Assembly: GCF_001542875.1 (NCBI RefSeq)
Contig: NZ_LMAF01000001.1
Coordinates: 890,730-954,729 of the forward strand
Reading direction: 5' to 3'
Source: Erythrobacter sp. YT30
Lineage (GTDB): Bacteria > Pseudomonadota > Alphaproteobacteria > Sphingomonadales > Sphingomonadaceae
Length of the DNA stretch: 64,000 nt
In this document: positions 53,020-63,113 of the stretch, piece after piece
How positions within the stretch are numbered: position 1 is the stretch's first letter
Layout: each line of letters begins with the position of its first letter
Program-made: the position numbers and the translations under genes
Notes under the pieces: model-generated
The model's database searches: none
What the model was told of the DNA's origin: nothing
What the model saw: only the letters and a program-made list of their open reading frames with translations

Positions 53020-53038
53020 GGGTAAATACCCTTGGGCA
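53020..53038 (+). promoter_or_regulatory. GGGTA/TACCC triple half-site, copy 2
   Basis: GGGTA-N2-TACCC-N2-GGGCA, 50 bases before the second DsbA-like gene and nearly the same as the element at 24063-24081. Confidence 0.45.
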
Positions 53039-53087
53039 ACACCCATAGCTCGGCTATTTTCAGTTCATCAAATAAGGATTCTCACCG

Positions 53088-53849
53088 ATGGCATCGACAG
53101 ATACTTCAACCCGTTCGCTGTGGCGCACTGTGAGTTTCGCCGCGCCGCTGGCCCTGGTTTTGGCTGCGTGCAATGGCGCTGAAGAAGAAGGCTCGATTGA
53201 AGGCGATGCAATCGCATCAATTCCCGCTCCCGATGGCTCGTCATGGGCAGAGACGGTCACGGTGAGCGAATCTGACGGGTACATCGTTGGCAATCCCGAT
53301 GCGCCTTTGAAGCTGGTAGAATACGCCTCTCACACTTGCGGCGGATGCGCAGCGTTCTCAGCTCAGGCAAAAGACAAGCTGATCAGCGATTACATCGCCT
53401 CGGGTGTCGTCAGCTTCGAACAGCGCAATCTGGTGCGCGATCCAATCGACCTTACTATTGCGACCCTCGTTCGCTGCGGTGCCAAGGAAAACGTCCAGCC
53501 ACTTTCTGATCAGGCATGGACGGTTTTGAATGATACGTTTGCCAATGTGCAGCAGAACAATGCAGCGTATGAAGCTGCCAGTGCGCAGCCATTGGAACAG
53601 CGCTTTGTCACCATCGCGGAGGCTGCTGGCCTGATCGATTTCTTCGCTGCACGCGGGCTATCTTCTGATCAAGCGCGCACCTGCCTTGCTGACAAGGCAA
53701 AAGTCGAAACGATTGCTGACAATTCGAGCACACAAGCCGACGAATTGAATATCAATGCGACACCAACGTTCATTCTCAATGGTCGAACGCTGGATGTCAC
53801 GAGTTGGGGCGAACTTGAACCCATCCTCCAGCGCGCGGGCGCTCGGTAA
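53088..53849 (+). CDS. DsbA-like lipoprotein 2 with CGGC active site
   Basis: A 253-residue protein with a lipobox LAAC (C28), so lipid-anchored. The redox motif is C84-GG-C87, unusual for DsbA (commonly CPHC); the cis-proline NATPTFILNG and overall fold match its neighbour at 52217. It is a diverged paralogue of that protein and may act as an isomerase or reductase. It precedes smc by 23 bases. Confidence 0.88.
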   Translation: MASTDTSTRSLWRTVSFAAPLALVLAACNGAEEEGSIEGDAIASIPAPDGSSWAETVTVSESDGYIVGNPDAPLKLVEYASHTCGGCAAFSAQAKDKLISDYIASGVVSFEQRNLVRDPIDLTIATLVRCGAKENVQPLSDQAWTVLNDTFANVQQNNAAYEAASAQPLEQRFVTIAEAAGLIDFFAARGLSSDQARTCLADKAKVETIADNSSTQADELNINATPTFILNGRTLDVTSWGELEPILQRAGAR

Positions 53850-53872
53850 AGCGCGGGGAATACGGCACACTC

Positions 53873-56800
53873 ATGCAAATAAGCCGCCTCAAGCTCTCTG
53901 GATTTAAGAGCTTTGTCGAGCCGGCTGAATTGCGCATTGAACCCGGATTGACAGGCGTTGTCGGGCCAAACGGCTGCGGCAAATCGAACCTGCTGGAAGC
54001 GATCCGATGGGTCATGGGTGAAACCTCGGCCAAGTCGATGCGCTCTGGCGGAATGGAAGATGTGATCTTCGCAGGCACATCAACCCGGCCCGAACGCGCC
54101 TTTGCCGAAGTTGTCTTGCACGCCGCAGATGATGAAGGCGAAGAACTAGTCGTAACCCGCCGGATCGAGCGCGGTGCAGGCAGCGCTTACCGCGTCAACG
54201 GGCAAGATGTCCGGGCAAAAGATGTCGCGCTCACATTTGCCGACGCTGCGACAGGTGCGCATTCGCCAGCGCTCGTTTCGCAAGGCAAAATCGCTCAAGT
54301 GATCGCGGCAAAACCCGCCGAACGCCGCCAGATGCTCGAAGAAGCCGCCGGGATTTCGGGCCTGCACGTGCGGCGCAAGGATGCCGAGAGCAAGCTGCGC
54401 TCAACCGAGGCAAATCTTGCCCGGCTTGAAGACCTTATGGCGGGTCTTGATAGCCAGATGAATTCGCTTCGCCGTCAGGCAAAGCAGGCCGAGCGGTACA
54501 AGGTCCTAACCACCCAAATTCAGGCCGCAGAAGCCCGCCTGCTGTTCGCCCGTTGGCGCGAGGCAGCGCATGCCGCGAAAGAAGCACGCGATGCAGCGCA
54601 AGATGCAGATGCACGTGTCGCTGAAGCGCAAAAGGCGGTGGACGCGGCACAGGCTGAGCAGACTCGGCTGGCCGTGGAACTTTCAGAAGCGCGCGAAACT
54701 CTGACTGACCGCCGCGATGATGCGAGCGCGCATGGGCACAGGATGGCGGCGCTCACAGAAAAACTGGAAGCGGCGCAAACCCGACTTTCAGATCTTGAAA
54801 GGCAGAAAAAGCGGCTTGAGGAAGACCGAGAAGCAGCTGATCGGTTGACGGCGGATGCGGCCGATGCGCTTAAGAAGCTCAGCCAGGATGCCGATGCATC
54901 CGCACGCGCGGTCGAGGAAAACGAGAAGCTACGCCCCTCGCTGGCTGCGAAATCGGAAGATGCTGAACGCTCAAGCCGGGCGGCAGAGCTGGCTCTTGCC
55001 AAGGCAACCGCTGATCATGCTGGCGTCGAGGCTGAATGGCGTGTCGCCGAAGCGGCAATCGAGCAGGCTGAACGCCGACTAGAGCGATTGAAAGCAGACG
55101 AAGCGCGTATTGCCGAAGCCCGCGCATCGCTGGAAAGCGATGAAGAGAGCGAAGCTGCAATGATCGCTGCGAGCGACGCGGCGAATGAGGCATCGAGCGA
55201 ACTCGCAGAGCTTCGGTCAGCTTTGGAAAAAGCACAGACGCGAAAGGTCGATTTACAGCAAGCTCGCGATGAAGCGGCGACGAAGCTTGCTAGCGCCAAG
55301 GCAGAGCTTGCCGGAATTGAGCGCGAGCACAATGCCCTCGCCCGTGATCGCGATGCGCGGGAGAAGGCGGCGCAATCGCGCAAGGGTCTGGCTTCCGCAC
55401 TCGATAAAGTCCGCGTCGCAAAGGGATATGAGCGCGCGCTCGCTGCAGTGCTGGGCCGCGATGGCAAGTCACCTCTGGGCACGCCGGAGGAGATGAGCGA
55501 TGGTCGGTTTTGGACGGGATCTGATGCGCCGTCTCCCGTCGCTGATAGCCTGCTCGATCACGTAACGCATTGCCCTGAGGAATTGCGCGCGCGCCTCGCT
55601 CTCGTCCATTGCGCAGAGAGCGATGATGGCCGCGCTCTAGCGCCGGGTGAGTGGCTAGTCACAACATCGGGTCAGCTGCGCCGTTGGGATGGTTTCATCG
55701 CACGTGGCGAAGGATCGGCCGAGGCTGCAAAACTTGAGGCTGCGAACCGTTTGGCTGAATTGGAAAGTATCCTTCCCGATCTCCAATCTGCCGCTGAGGA
55801 GGCAGAGCAGGCCGAAGCTGCGAGCCACGAAGAATTACAATCCCTTCAGTCCGATTTGGTGGCGCAGGAACGCGCCATTGCGGGTGCGATTGAAGCCGAG
55901 CGCCAGGCATTGCGCGATTTCGACCGGGCAGAGGCTGCGCGTGAACGCAATGCGGCGCGCCTTACTGAACTTGAACAATCGGCCGAAGAGCTTGCCGCGC
56001 AACTCACCCTAGCCGAGCAAGAACAAGCCGAAGCACAGCAAAAGCGCGCTTCACTCCCTGCCCCGGACACAGGCCGCGCAACTCTCGAAGCGGCCCAGGC
56101 AAAGAATGACGCCGCGCGTATGGCGGTGCAGTCTGCGATGGCAGAGCTTGCTTCACACGATCAGGCCCTGGCCGTCGCGCGCGAGCGGTTGGCAGCGCAA
56201 AAGACCGAGCAGTCCAACTGGGAAAAACGCTCTGGCGAAGCTGCCATGCGCGTGGCTGAGGCCGGGCGACGGCTTGAAGAAATCGAGGAAGAGCGCAGCA
56301 TTGTCGCTGCCAAACCGCAATCGCTGATTGACGAGATCGAACAAGGCGATGCGGTGCGCGAGAAACTGACGCGCGAATTGGCCGAAGCGCAAGCGGCGAT
56401 GGAAGCGCGTCAATCAGCCGCAAACGATGCTGACAAATCTCTATCTGCAGCCAATGAAACACTGATCCAGGCACGCGAAGGCCGTGCAACGCTCGCAGCG
56501 CGCGCTGAAAGCCAGGAAGCGCGACGCAGCGAAATGGCCCGCATTTCGGGCGAACGCTTCGGCTGCCCTCCCCCAATGCTCGCCGAAAACTACGATTTTG
56601 ACGAAGCGGAAATTAAAGACGCATCGGATGAATCGACCGAGCTTGAGCGCCTTAATGCCAGCCGCGAACGGATTGGTCCGGTCAATCTGGTCGCAGCCGA
56701 AGAACTTGCAAGGATTGAGGAAGAGCATGGCACCAACGCCACCGAGCAGGCTGAACTTGCCGAAGCAGTGAACCGTTTGCGCGGCTCCATCGGCAATCTC

Positions 56801-57295
56801 AACCGCGAAGGCCGCGAACGTTTACGCGCGGCATTTCAGGAAGTGGACGGCCATTTCCGTGTGCTGTTCACCCGGCTTTTCCAAGGAGGGCAAGCGCATC
56901 TCGCGCTGGTCGATAGCGATGATCCTTTGGAAGCGGGCCTCGAGATTTATGCCCAGCCGCCGGGCAAACGCCTGCAATCCCTCTCGCTGCTGTCAGGAGG
57001 CGAACAGGCGTTGACAGCAACCGCGCTTATCTTTGCGCTGTTCCTTACGAATCCCGCACCAATTTGCGTCCTCGATGAGGTCGATGCGCCGCTTGATGAT
57101 GCCAACGTCGAACGCTTCTGTGACCTGCTCGATTCCATGGTTCGCACTACAAATACGCGCTATCTAATCGTTACGCACAATGCGGTGACGATGAGCCGGA
57201 TGCACCGGCTGTTTGGCGTAACCATGGTTGAAAAAGGTGTCTCGCGCCTCGTCAGTGTCGACCTTGGCGAGGCGGAGTTGATGGCGGCGGAATAA
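53873..57295 (+). CDS. smc: Chromosome segregation protein SMC
   Basis: A 1140-residue SMC: N-terminal ATPase half with Walker A GPNGCGKS (31-38), long coiled coils (about 165-500 and 650-900) around a hinge near residues 510-620, and a C-terminal half with signature LSGGEQALTATAL and Walker B CVLDEVDAPLDD. It forms a condensin with ScpA and ScpB. It is the largest gene in the window and ends 14 bases from the convergent merR gene. Confidence 0.97.
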   Translation: MQISRLKLSGFKSFVEPAELRIEPGLTGVVGPNGCGKSNLLEAIRWVMGETSAKSMRSGGMEDVIFAGTSTRPERAFAEVVLHAADDEGEELVVTRRIERGAGSAYRVNGQDVRAKDVALTFADAATGAHSPALVSQGKIAQVIAAKPAERRQMLEEAAGISGLHVRRKDAESKLRSTEANLARLEDLMAGLDSQMNSLRRQAKQAERYKVLTTQIQAAEARLLFARWREAAHAAKEARDAAQDADARVAEAQKAVDAAQAEQTRLAVELSEARETLTDRRDDASAHGHRMAALTEKLEAAQTRLSDLERQKKRLEEDREAADRLTADAADALKKLSQDADASARAVEENEKLRPSLAAKSEDAERSSRAAELALAKATADHAGVEAEWRVAEAAIEQAERRLERLKADEARIAEARASLESDEESEAAMIAASDAANEASSELAELRSALEKAQTRKVDLQQARDEAATKLASAKAELAGIEREHNALARDRDAREKAAQSRKGLASALDKVRVAKGYERALAAVLGRDGKSPLGTPEEMSDGRFWTGSDAPSPVADSLLDHVTHCPEELRARLALVHCAESDDGRALAPGEWLVTTSGQLRRWDGFIARGEGSAEAAKLEAANRLAELESILPDLQSAAEEAEQAEAASHEELQSLQSDLVAQERAIAGAIEAERQALRDFDRAEAARERNAARLTELEQSAEELAAQLTLAEQEQAEAQQKRASLPAPDTGRATLEAAQAKNDAARMAVQSAMAELASHDQALAVARERLAAQKTEQSNWEKRSGEAAMRVAEAGRRLEEIEEERSIVAAKPQSLIDEIEQGDAVREKLTRELAEAQAAMEARQSAANDADKSLSAANETLIQAREGRATLAARAESQEARRSEMARISGERFGCPPPMLAENYDFDEAEIKDASDESTELERLNASRERIGPVNLVAAEELARIEEEHGTNATEQAELAEAVNRLRGSIGNLNREGRERLRAAFQEVDGHFRVLFTRLFQGGQAHLALVDSDDPLEAGLEIYAQPPGKRLQSLSLLSGGEQALTATALIFALFLTNPAPICVLDEVDAPLDDANVERFCDLLDSMVRTTNTRYLIVTHNAVTMSRMHRLFGVTMVEKGVSRLVSVDLGEAELMAAE

Positions 57296-57309
57296 CGCGC
57301 CCAGTTCAC

Positions 57310-57732
57310 TTAGGAATTGAGCGCGCTGTCCAGCCGATCGCGAATGCCCTTTAGCTGTGCGACCATCTCGGCTTTGCTGCGTTTCGATCCGTCGTCATCG
57401 CTCGCGCGTCGCAGCTCAACAGCGGATCGACGATCGCTTGCGCGGCGATCATCCTCGCGCCGATCAAATTCTGATTTGCCGCTGGAGCGCAGGACAGATT
57501 CCGCGCCTTTCAACGTGTACCCTTCTTCGTTGACGAGGCGGTTGATCGTTTCGACCAGCTCGACGTCTGATGGGCGATAGTATCGCCGTCCGCCGCTACG
57601 CTTTAGAGGTTTGAGCAGCGAAAACTGCTGCTCCCAATATCGCAAGACATGAGTTTTGATGCCAAGCGCTTCGCTGACTTCGCCGATGGTGCGCAAGGCC
57701 CCATCATCTTTCCCGTCGTCAAAATCTGCCAT
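57310..57732 (-). CDS. MerR family transcriptional regulator
   Basis: A 140-residue MerR-type regulator: winged-helix DNA-binding domain (about 15-85, IGEVSEALGIKTHVLRYWEQQF ... GGRRYYRPSDVE) and a short charged, poorly conserved tail instead of a metal-binding loop. It lies 50 bases after ihfA in the conserved fabH-ihfA-merR order of alphaproteobacteria. The effector is unknown. Confidence 0.9.
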   Translation of the reverse strand: MADFDDGKDDGALRTIGEVSEALGIKTHVLRYWEQQFSLLKPLKRSGGRRYYRPSDVELVETINRLVNEEGYTLKGAESVLRSSGKSEFDRREDDRRASDRRSAVELRRASDDDGSKRSKAEMVAQLKGIRDRLDSALNS

Positions 57733-57782
57733 GATATCAGTCTTCCCCAGCGGATAGGGGCGAAGTAGACCACACTGTTATG

Positions 57783-58082
57783 CTATGTGCCAGCTGTGAT
57801 CCGCTCTTTCAGCAATTGGCTTGCGCGGAATGTCATGACACGGCGAGGCGTGATTGGAACTTCGATGCCAGTTTTGGGATTGCGGCCCACACGCTCATTC
57901 TTGTCGCGCAGAATGAAGCTGCCGAACCCGGAGATTTTTACATTCTCTCCATCGGCGAGCGCATCGCACATCTTGCCCAGAATAGCCTCAACCATATCGA
58001 GCGATTCAGCCCGGCTAAAGCCCATTTTCCGATTGATTGTCTCTGCCAAATCGGCGCGCGTAAGTGTGCCCATTGAACGCAT
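57783..58082 (-). CDS. ihfA: Integration host factor subunit alpha
   Basis: A 99-residue HU/IHF protein with [35 protein letters not shown] (the DNA-bending beta arm with its proline in the PITPRR tail) and [10 protein letters not shown] use the ATG at 58082 (MRSMGTL); the ATG at 58073 is nearly as good, and an earlier start at 58115 is unlikely. It follows fabH by 136 bases, a gap that probably contains its own promoter. Confidence 0.93.
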   Translation of the reverse strand: MRSMGTLTRADLAETINRKMGFSRAESLDMVEAILGKMCDALADGENVKISGFGSFILRDKNERVGRNPKTGIEVPITPRRVMTFRASQLLKERITAGT

Positions 58083-58218
58083 AAATCGCCTTCTCCCTTC
58101 GTCGGTGCGACCCATTCGAAGCTTGCGGGTACCATACTCGTTAAGTGCTGAATTCGCAATGGAAGCAGGCTTCGTTGCAAAAAATTAAATTCGGAGCTTG
58201 TGGCGATGACGCCTCAGC

Positions 58219-59214
58219 TTAAACGCGCATCAAGCTAGCGCCCCAGGTAAAACCACCGCCCATGGCTTCGAGCATGATGAGATCGCCAGGCTTTATGCGT
58301 CCATCTCGGCGCGCTGTATCGAGCGCCAATGGCACCGACGCTGCCGAAGTGTTGGCGTGATCCTGCACGGTTACCACGACCTTTTCTGCTGGAATGCCAA
58401 GCTTTTTAGCCGTTGCATCCAGGATCCGCGCATTGGCTTGATGAGGCACGACCCAGTCAATATCGCTCACCGAAACACCAGCTTCTTCAATCACTTCGTG
58501 GAGAACCTGTGAGAGATTGACGACAGCGTGGCGGAACACTTCACGGCCCCTCATTCGTAGGTGCCCGACCGTTTGCGTGGTTGACGGACCACCATCGACA
58601 TAGAGCAAATCGTGCTGAGCACCATCCGCGTGGAGCTTGCTCGCGAGGATGCCGGAAGCGCTGCTATCTTGTGGTGTCGCCGCGCTCGTATCAGGAGCCT
58701 CGAGCACGACGGCACCGGCCCCATCGCCAAATAAAACGCAGGTGGTGCGGTCGTCCCAATCTAGGATGCGACTGAAAGTTTCTGCCCCAATTACAAGGGC
58801 TCGCTTTGCCATTCCCGTGCGCAAAAGCGAATCGGCAGTCGCCAAGGCATAGAGAAAGCCGGAACACACCGCTGCAACATCAAATGCCACACAGCCATTG
58901 CAGCCGAGCGCATCCTGCACCTTTGTCGCGGTGGCCGGAAATGTGTTGTCAGGTGTGGCGGTCGCAAGGACGATCAGGCCGATGTCAGAGGCTTCCAAGC
59001 CTGCATCATCAAGGGCAGTTCGCGCAGCCTTGGTCGCGAGACTGGAAGTGGTTTCCTCATCACCGGCGATATGGCGCTGGCGAATGCCGGTCCGCTCAAT
59101 GATCCACTCATCAGATGTGTCGATCTTGGCCGCCAATTCGGCATTGGTCACAACCCGCTCAGGCAAAGCTGAACCTGTCCCGACCAGCCGAGCACCTGGC
59201 CCAGCAAAGGTCAC
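58219..59214 (-). CDS. fabH: 3-oxoacyl-ACP synthase III
   Basis: A 331-residue ketoacyl synthase III with the Cys-His-Asn triad C117 (AAVCSGF), H258 (PHQANARI) and N288 (DHANTSAAS). It starts fatty acid synthesis by joining acetyl-CoA and malonyl-ACP. The GTG start overlaps the plsX stop (GTGA), so translation is coupled. Confidence 0.96.
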   Translation of the reverse strand: MTFAGPGARLVGTGSALPERVVTNAELAAKIDTSDEWIIERTGIRQRHIAGDEETTSSLATKAARTALDDAGLEASDIGLIVLATATPDNTFPATATKVQDALGCNGCVAFDVAAVCSGFLYALATADSLLRTGMAKRALVIGAETFSRILDWDDRTTCVLFGDGAGAVVLEAPDTSAATPQDSSASGILASKLHADGAQHDLLYVDGGPSTTQTVGHLRMRGREVFRHAVVNLSQVLHEVIEEAGVSVSDIDWVVPHQANARILDATAKKLGIPAEKVVVTVQDHANTSAASVPLALDTARRDGRIKPGDLIMLEAMGGGFTWGASLMRV

Positions 59215-60323
59215 GCGGCTTCCCCACTCTCGGGCGTTCCAGCAGCGTTCGCCGTTGGTGTTTTGCCATTTCCGTTGGTGCGCAGCGCGTCTTCGCCCAA
59301 TTCGGCCAAGTCCTGCGCAATGCGCTCGGTCAGTTTGTTTTCAAGCAGGCGCGCTGCCACTGCCACTGCATGCGCCACACCCTTTGCCGTTGCACTTCCA
59401 TGGCTTTTCACGACGACGCCATTAAGGCCAAGGAACACCGCGCCATTGTGATTGTTCGGATCAAGGTGGTGACGCAGCAATTCGGTGGCCGGTTTGGACA
59501 CCAGAAAACCGAATTTGGAACGCAGCGAACTGGTAAAGGCCTGGCGCAACAGGTCGGTTACGAATCGAGCGGACCCTTCGATAGCTTTCAGCGCGATATT
59601 TCCCGAGAAGCCGTCGGTGACGACCACATCCACTTCGCCGCGGTTGATCTTATCAGATTCCACGAAGCCATCGAATTGCAGCGCTAGCCCGCCGTCACCC
59701 TTGTCAGCCGCCTGCTGAAGACGAGCGGCCGCATCTCGCAGGGCATCGGTGCCTTTGATCTCTTCGGTGCCGATATTGAGGAGACGAACCTTGGGTTTAT
59801 CAAAACCGTTCACAATCCTCGAATAGGCTGCGCCCATTACCGCGAACTGCACCAGATTGCGCGCATCCGCTTCGGTGTTGGCGCCAAGGTCCAGCATTAC
59901 GACATCGTGTGATTTGAGCGTCGGCATCAAGGCAGCAAGCGCTGGGCGATCAATGCCGGGCATGGTGCGCAAGGCAATCTTGCTCATCGCCATCAATGCG
60001 CCGGTATTGCCCGCACTGACGGCTGCGCCTGCTTCGCCTTCCTTCACGGCGTTGACGGCAAGACCCATGCTGGTCGATTTGGCGCGGCGGATTGCACGGC
60101 TTGGCAATTCATCGCCTTCGACGACATCTTCGCAATGGAGGATTTCGGAGGCGCCGCGCATATTGGGATGATCGGCCAGCGCTTTTTCTATCCGCGCCTG
60201 ATCACCCACCAATAGGAAATTGAAGCTGTCGTGATCCCGGCGAGCCAGTGCAGCGCCTTCGACCATTACACGCACGCCTTCATCACCGCCCATCGCATCA
60301 ACAGCGATACGCGGCAGGCTCAT
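59211..60323 (-). CDS. plsX: Phosphate acyltransferase PlsX
   Basis: A 370-residue PlsX with [19 protein letters not shown] at the start and [19 protein letters not shown]. It makes acyl-phosphate from acyl-ACP for phospholipid synthesis. It lies between rpmF (37 bases upstream) and fabH (overlapping), the conserved rpmF-plsX-fabH order. Confidence 0.96.
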   Translation of the reverse strand: MSLPRIAVDAMGGDEGVRVMVEGAALARRDHDSFNFLLVGDQARIEKALADHPNMRGASEILHCEDVVEGDELPSRAIRRAKSTSMGLAVNAVKEGEAGAAVSAGNTGALMAMSKIALRTMPGIDRPALAALMPTLKSHDVVMLDLGANTEADARNLVQFAVMGAAYSRIVNGFDKPKVRLLNIGTEEIKGTDALRDAAARLQQAADKGDGGLALQFDGFVESDKINRGEVDVVVTDGFSGNIALKAIEGSARFVTDLLRQAFTSSLRSKFGFLVSKPATELLRHHLDPNNHNGAVFLGLNGVVVKSHGSATAKGVAHAVAVAARLLENKLTERIAQDLAELGEDALRTNGNGKTPTANAAGTPESGEAA

Positions 60324-60360
60324 GGCAACTTCTTCCTATTCTCTAAGTGTTCGACGGCTC

Positions 60361-60540
60361 TTAAACGCCGACTTCGATGACCTGACGGCCATTGTAATAG
60401 CCGCAAGCTGGGCACAAATTGTGCGGACGCTTCAGCTCACCACAGTTCGGGCATTCGTGGAACGCTTCGACTTTAAGCGAATCGTGCGCGCGGCGATTGC
60501 CACGGCGATGCGGGGATACTTTTCTCTTTGGGACAGCCAT
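60361..60540 (-). CDS. rpmF: 50S ribosomal protein L32
   Basis: A 59-residue protein starting [20 protein letters not shown], with a zinc ribbon C30-x2-C33-x9-C43-x2-C46. It is too small for many ORF screens. It heads the rpmF-plsX-fabH run and links ribosome and lipid synthesis. A likely promoter lies 140 bases upstream. Confidence 0.97.
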   Translation of the reverse strand: MAVPKRKVSPHRRGNRRAHDSLKVEAFHECPNCGELKRPHNLCPACGYYNGRQVIEVGV

Positions 60541-60685
60541 GGCGGCACCATTTCCTCAAATAAATACGTGTGTTTGTGTAGGGCTTTCGCCCCGAAATCT
60601 GCTGCTGCCCCTAGGACAAAGGTGTTGTGCGCGCAAGCAAACTTGCACGGAGACGTATCCTTGCCAAACGGGCGGGAAGGCGCGC

Positions 60686-60713
60686 GCTATAGCGCAAAAT
60701 TCGCGCGTTGCAA
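60686..60713 (-). promoter_or_regulatory. Promoter of the rpmF operon
   Basis: On the minus strand TTGCAA, 16 bases, then TATAGC in a GCGC-rich context. The leader to rpmF would be about 140 bases. The rest of the gap (60541-60766) shows no gene. Confidence 0.55.
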
Positions 60714-60766
60714 GCGTGTGTCTGGCCCGTTAGCGAGGGAACCAGACAATAAGTGGGGTCTCATAC

Positions 60767-61162
60767 ATGATTATTCTACCCGTGACATTGACCGCGGCCG
60801 CCGCTGCAGCTGTGCTCAACATTTGGCTTTCGATCCGGATTGGAGCCGTTCGACAGGCAGCAGGTATCAGCGTCGGCGATGATGGACATGAACCACTGAC
60901 GCGGCGGATGCGTGCGCAAGCGAACTTTGTAGAGAACACGCCTTTTGTGCTTGTCCTGATTGCTGCGATCGAACTGTCCGGCAAGGGGCAGCCATGGCTT
61001 GCTTACGTGGCCGGCTTTTACATGATCGCGCGCGTGGCGCATGCGTTCGGTATGGATGGCGGCTCTATGCAACTCGGTCGCATGATCGGAACCGTCTCAA
61101 CCTTGCTTATACTGCTTGGGCTTGGCGTGGTTGCAGCTCTGATTGGCGCTGGCGTGATGTGA
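60767..61162 (+). CDS. MAPEG family membrane protein
   Basis: A 131-residue protein with four membrane helices and the MAPEG pattern (RMRAQANFVENTPFVLVLIA after the first loop, then AR-VAHAFGM). The eukaryotic relatives are glutathione-dependent enzymes of eicosanoid metabolism; the bacterial role is unknown. It is divergent from rpmF and converges on the metallo-hydrolase gene. Confidence 0.87.
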   Translation: MIILPVTLTAAAAAAVLNIWLSIRIGAVRQAAGISVGDDGHEPLTRRMRAQANFVENTPFVLVLIAAIELSGKGQPWLAYVAGFYMIARVAHAFGMDGGSMQLGRMIGTVSTLLILLGLGVVAALIGAGVM

Positions 61163-61193
61163 TGACCGCTCCCTTAAGCCGGGACGATGTCGA

Positions 61194-61856
61194 TCAAGAC
61201 AGCGCGTAATCTGAAACGAATGCGTTCGTTTTGCGCTCCTGGCCAAAGGTGCTTGTCGGCCCGTGACCGGGAATGAAGGTTATGTCTTCGCCCAGCGGCC
61301 AGAGGCGTTTTGTGATGCTGTCGATCAAGTCTTGGTGATTGCCCTTGGGAAAGTCCGTCCGCCCAATTGACCCCTGAAACAGTACATCGCCGACAATGGC
61401 GAACTTACTGGGTCCGTGGAAGAAGACGACATGGCCCGGCGTGTGGCCGGGACAGTGAATCACATCGAGCGTCAACTCGCCCACTGTCACGGTGTCGCCG
61501 TGCTCCAGCCAGCGTGTGGGCGTGAATGTCTTGGCCTCCATGCCCCAGCGAGCGCCATCATCGTCCAATTGCTCAATCCAGAACAGATCGTCTTTGTGCG
61601 GACCTTCAATGAGAAGCCCCAATTCATCCGCCAGCATCCCTGCCTGCCCGCAATGATCGAGATGGCCGTGGGTGATGAGGATTTTTTCGAGCGTCACACC
61701 TGCCTTGGCCACGCCCTCTTTCAAACGATCAAGATCGCCGCCCGGATCAGTAAGTGCGCCCTTCATCGTCTTGGTGCACCAGATAAGCGAGCAGTTCTGC
61801 TGCAACGGCGTCACCGGGATGATGGCCGCGCGCATCGGAGGATTGGGGTTTGTCAT
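61194..61856 (-). CDS. Metallo-beta-lactamase-fold hydrolase, glyoxalase II-like
   Basis: A 220-residue enzyme with the H63-x-H65-x-D67-H68 metal motif (ITHGHLDHCG) and further histidines (CPGHTPGHV, GHGPTSTFGQE). The fold and length match the YcbL group of glyoxalase II-like hydrolases. The substrate is probably a glutathione or other thioester. ATG 61856 is used because the 61898 start would overlap the divergent GNAT leader. Confidence 0.88.
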   Translation of the reverse strand: MTNPNPPMRAAIIPVTPLQQNCSLIWCTKTMKGALTDPGGDLDRLKEGVAKAGVTLEKILITHGHLDHCGQAGMLADELGLLIEGPHKDDLFWIEQLDDDGARWGMEAKTFTPTRWLEHGDTVTVGELTLDVIHCPGHTPGHVVFFHGPSKFAIVGDVLFQGSIGRTDFPKGNHQDLIDSITKRLWPLGEDITFIPGHGPTSTFGQERKTNAFVSDYALS

Positions 61857-61932
61857 TTCGCGTATTTGGAGCGAGATGCAGTTCAATTCAACAGACAAGC
61901 CAATTCACTTGGCTCGTGATAAGCGCAAGGCC

Positions 61933-62394
61933 ATGACGAAACTCTCGATACGCGAGGCCGATGCTGACGATTTGGACTTTATCGTCGGTCTTATTGATAC
62001 AGATCCGGTTTCAAAACGTCGCGATCCGGCAATGCCGCAGGATGAAGCGGATCAAAACGAGGCCTTTCTGGCAATCCAGAAGGATCCCAATCATCTTCTG
62101 CTTGTGGCGGAATTTGAGGGCGTTCCAGTCGCAAGCTTCCAGCTGAGCTTTATCCCTGGCGTATCGCGACAGGGCGCATGGCGCGGCCAGATTGAGTCAG
62201 TCCGAGTAGACCCCGATTATCAGGGCCAAGGCATTGGGGGCGAGATGATGCGCTGGGCGATTGAGCGATGCAAGGAACGAAGATGCGGCCTTGTCCAGCT
62301 AACAAGCGACACAAATAGACCGGCCGCGCATCGCTTTTATGAGAGGCTGGGATTTCGCCCGACACATACGGGCTTCAAACTGAAGCTGCGCTAA
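61933..62394 (+). CDS. GNAT family N-acetyltransferase
   Basis: A 153-residue GNAT protein with SVRVDPDYQGQGIGGEMMRWAIE and a closing TNRPAAHRFYERLGFRPTHTGFKL. ATG 61933 is preferred; an in-frame ATG at 61876 is possible. It overlaps the S24 repressor stop by 4 bases, tail to tail. The substrate is unknown. Confidence 0.88.
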   Translation: MTKLSIREADADDLDFIVGLIDTDPVSKRRDPAMPQDEADQNEAFLAIQKDPNHLLLVAEFEGVPVASFQLSFIPGVSRQGAWRGQIESVRVDPDYQGQGIGGEMMRWAIERCKERRCGLVQLTSDTNRPAAHRFYERLGFRPTHTGFKLKLR

Positions 62395-63089
62395 ACCCGC
62401 CCACCTTTCCAGACGACTTTCCCGATAATCTCGATCTCCTCAACCGCCACCTGCACCGGGGGGTAGGCAAGATTCTGGCTCAGCAGCGACAACTGCCCTC
62501 CTCCAGCGTTCGCAACGCGTTTCACCATCAGCGTTTCGCCGAGGCGTACGACATAGATGCCATCACGCAGAGATTTTTGATTGAGGTCGACCAGGATATC
62601 ATCGCCATCGTTCAGCAGAGGCTCCATGGAATCGCCTTCTACCGTAATCGCCGAAAGCTGCGCGCCTTCAAGGCCGTGTTCGTTGAGCCATTGACGTGAG
62701 AAACGAAAAGTATCGAAGGCATCTTCCGGTCCAGGCAAGGCGCCCGGCCCAGCAGAAGCTCCAATGTCGAGTCGCGGAACATCCACCCAGTTTCTTTTGA
62801 TCAAAGAACTCGCTGAAACTGTCCCATTGTAGGATTTATCCTTCGTTAAGGATGATTCGCTGGGTTCAGGAGCGCCCAGCACCCGCTCATCCACTCCGAA
62901 GAATTGCGCGAGCGTCCTGCGATCGGTCTCCGCCAGCTTTCTCGGGCTGCCCTTGGTGATAAACTGTTGGAGATATGAAGGATTTCTCCCCAATAGCTCC
63001 GACAAGCTGGCGAGACTTGCGCCGCGTTCCTGCGACAATTCAAGCAGTCGGGCGCGGACGGAATCGGGTGATTGCGAGTCTTTAATCAT
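62391..63089 (-). CDS. S24 peptidase-type (LexA-like) transcriptional repressor
   Basis: A 232-residue repressor: N-terminal helix-turn-helix (about residues 10-50, LASLSELLGRNPSYLQQFI) and a C-terminal S24 peptidase domain with S154 (GDSMEP) and K190 (MVKRV). An A113-G114 bond in DIGASAGPG lies where LexA-type repressors self-cleave. It may be inactivated during DNA damage. There is no phage gene around. The start at 63089 keeps the operators at 63096-63133 outside the gene. Confidence 0.9.
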   Translation of the reverse strand: MIKDSQSPDSVRARLLELSQERGASLASLSELLGRNPSYLQQFITKGSPRKLAETDRRTLAQFFGVDERVLGAPEPSESSLTKDKSYNGTVSASSLIKRNWVDVPRLDIGASAGPGALPGPEDAFDTFRFSRQWLNEHGLEGAQLSAITVEGDSMEPLLNDGDDILVDLNQKSLRDGIYVVRLGETLMVKRVANAGGGQLSLLSQNLAYPPVQVAVEEIEIIGKVVWKGGRV

Positions 63090-63095
63090 GTGAAC

Positions 63096-63113
63096 ATTCC
63101 TACATGAAGGAAT
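63096..63113. promoter_or_regulatory. Repressor operator A (proposed)
   Basis: A perfect palindrome ATTCCT-N6-AGGAAT, 7 bases upstream of the repressor start. Confidence 0.6.
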
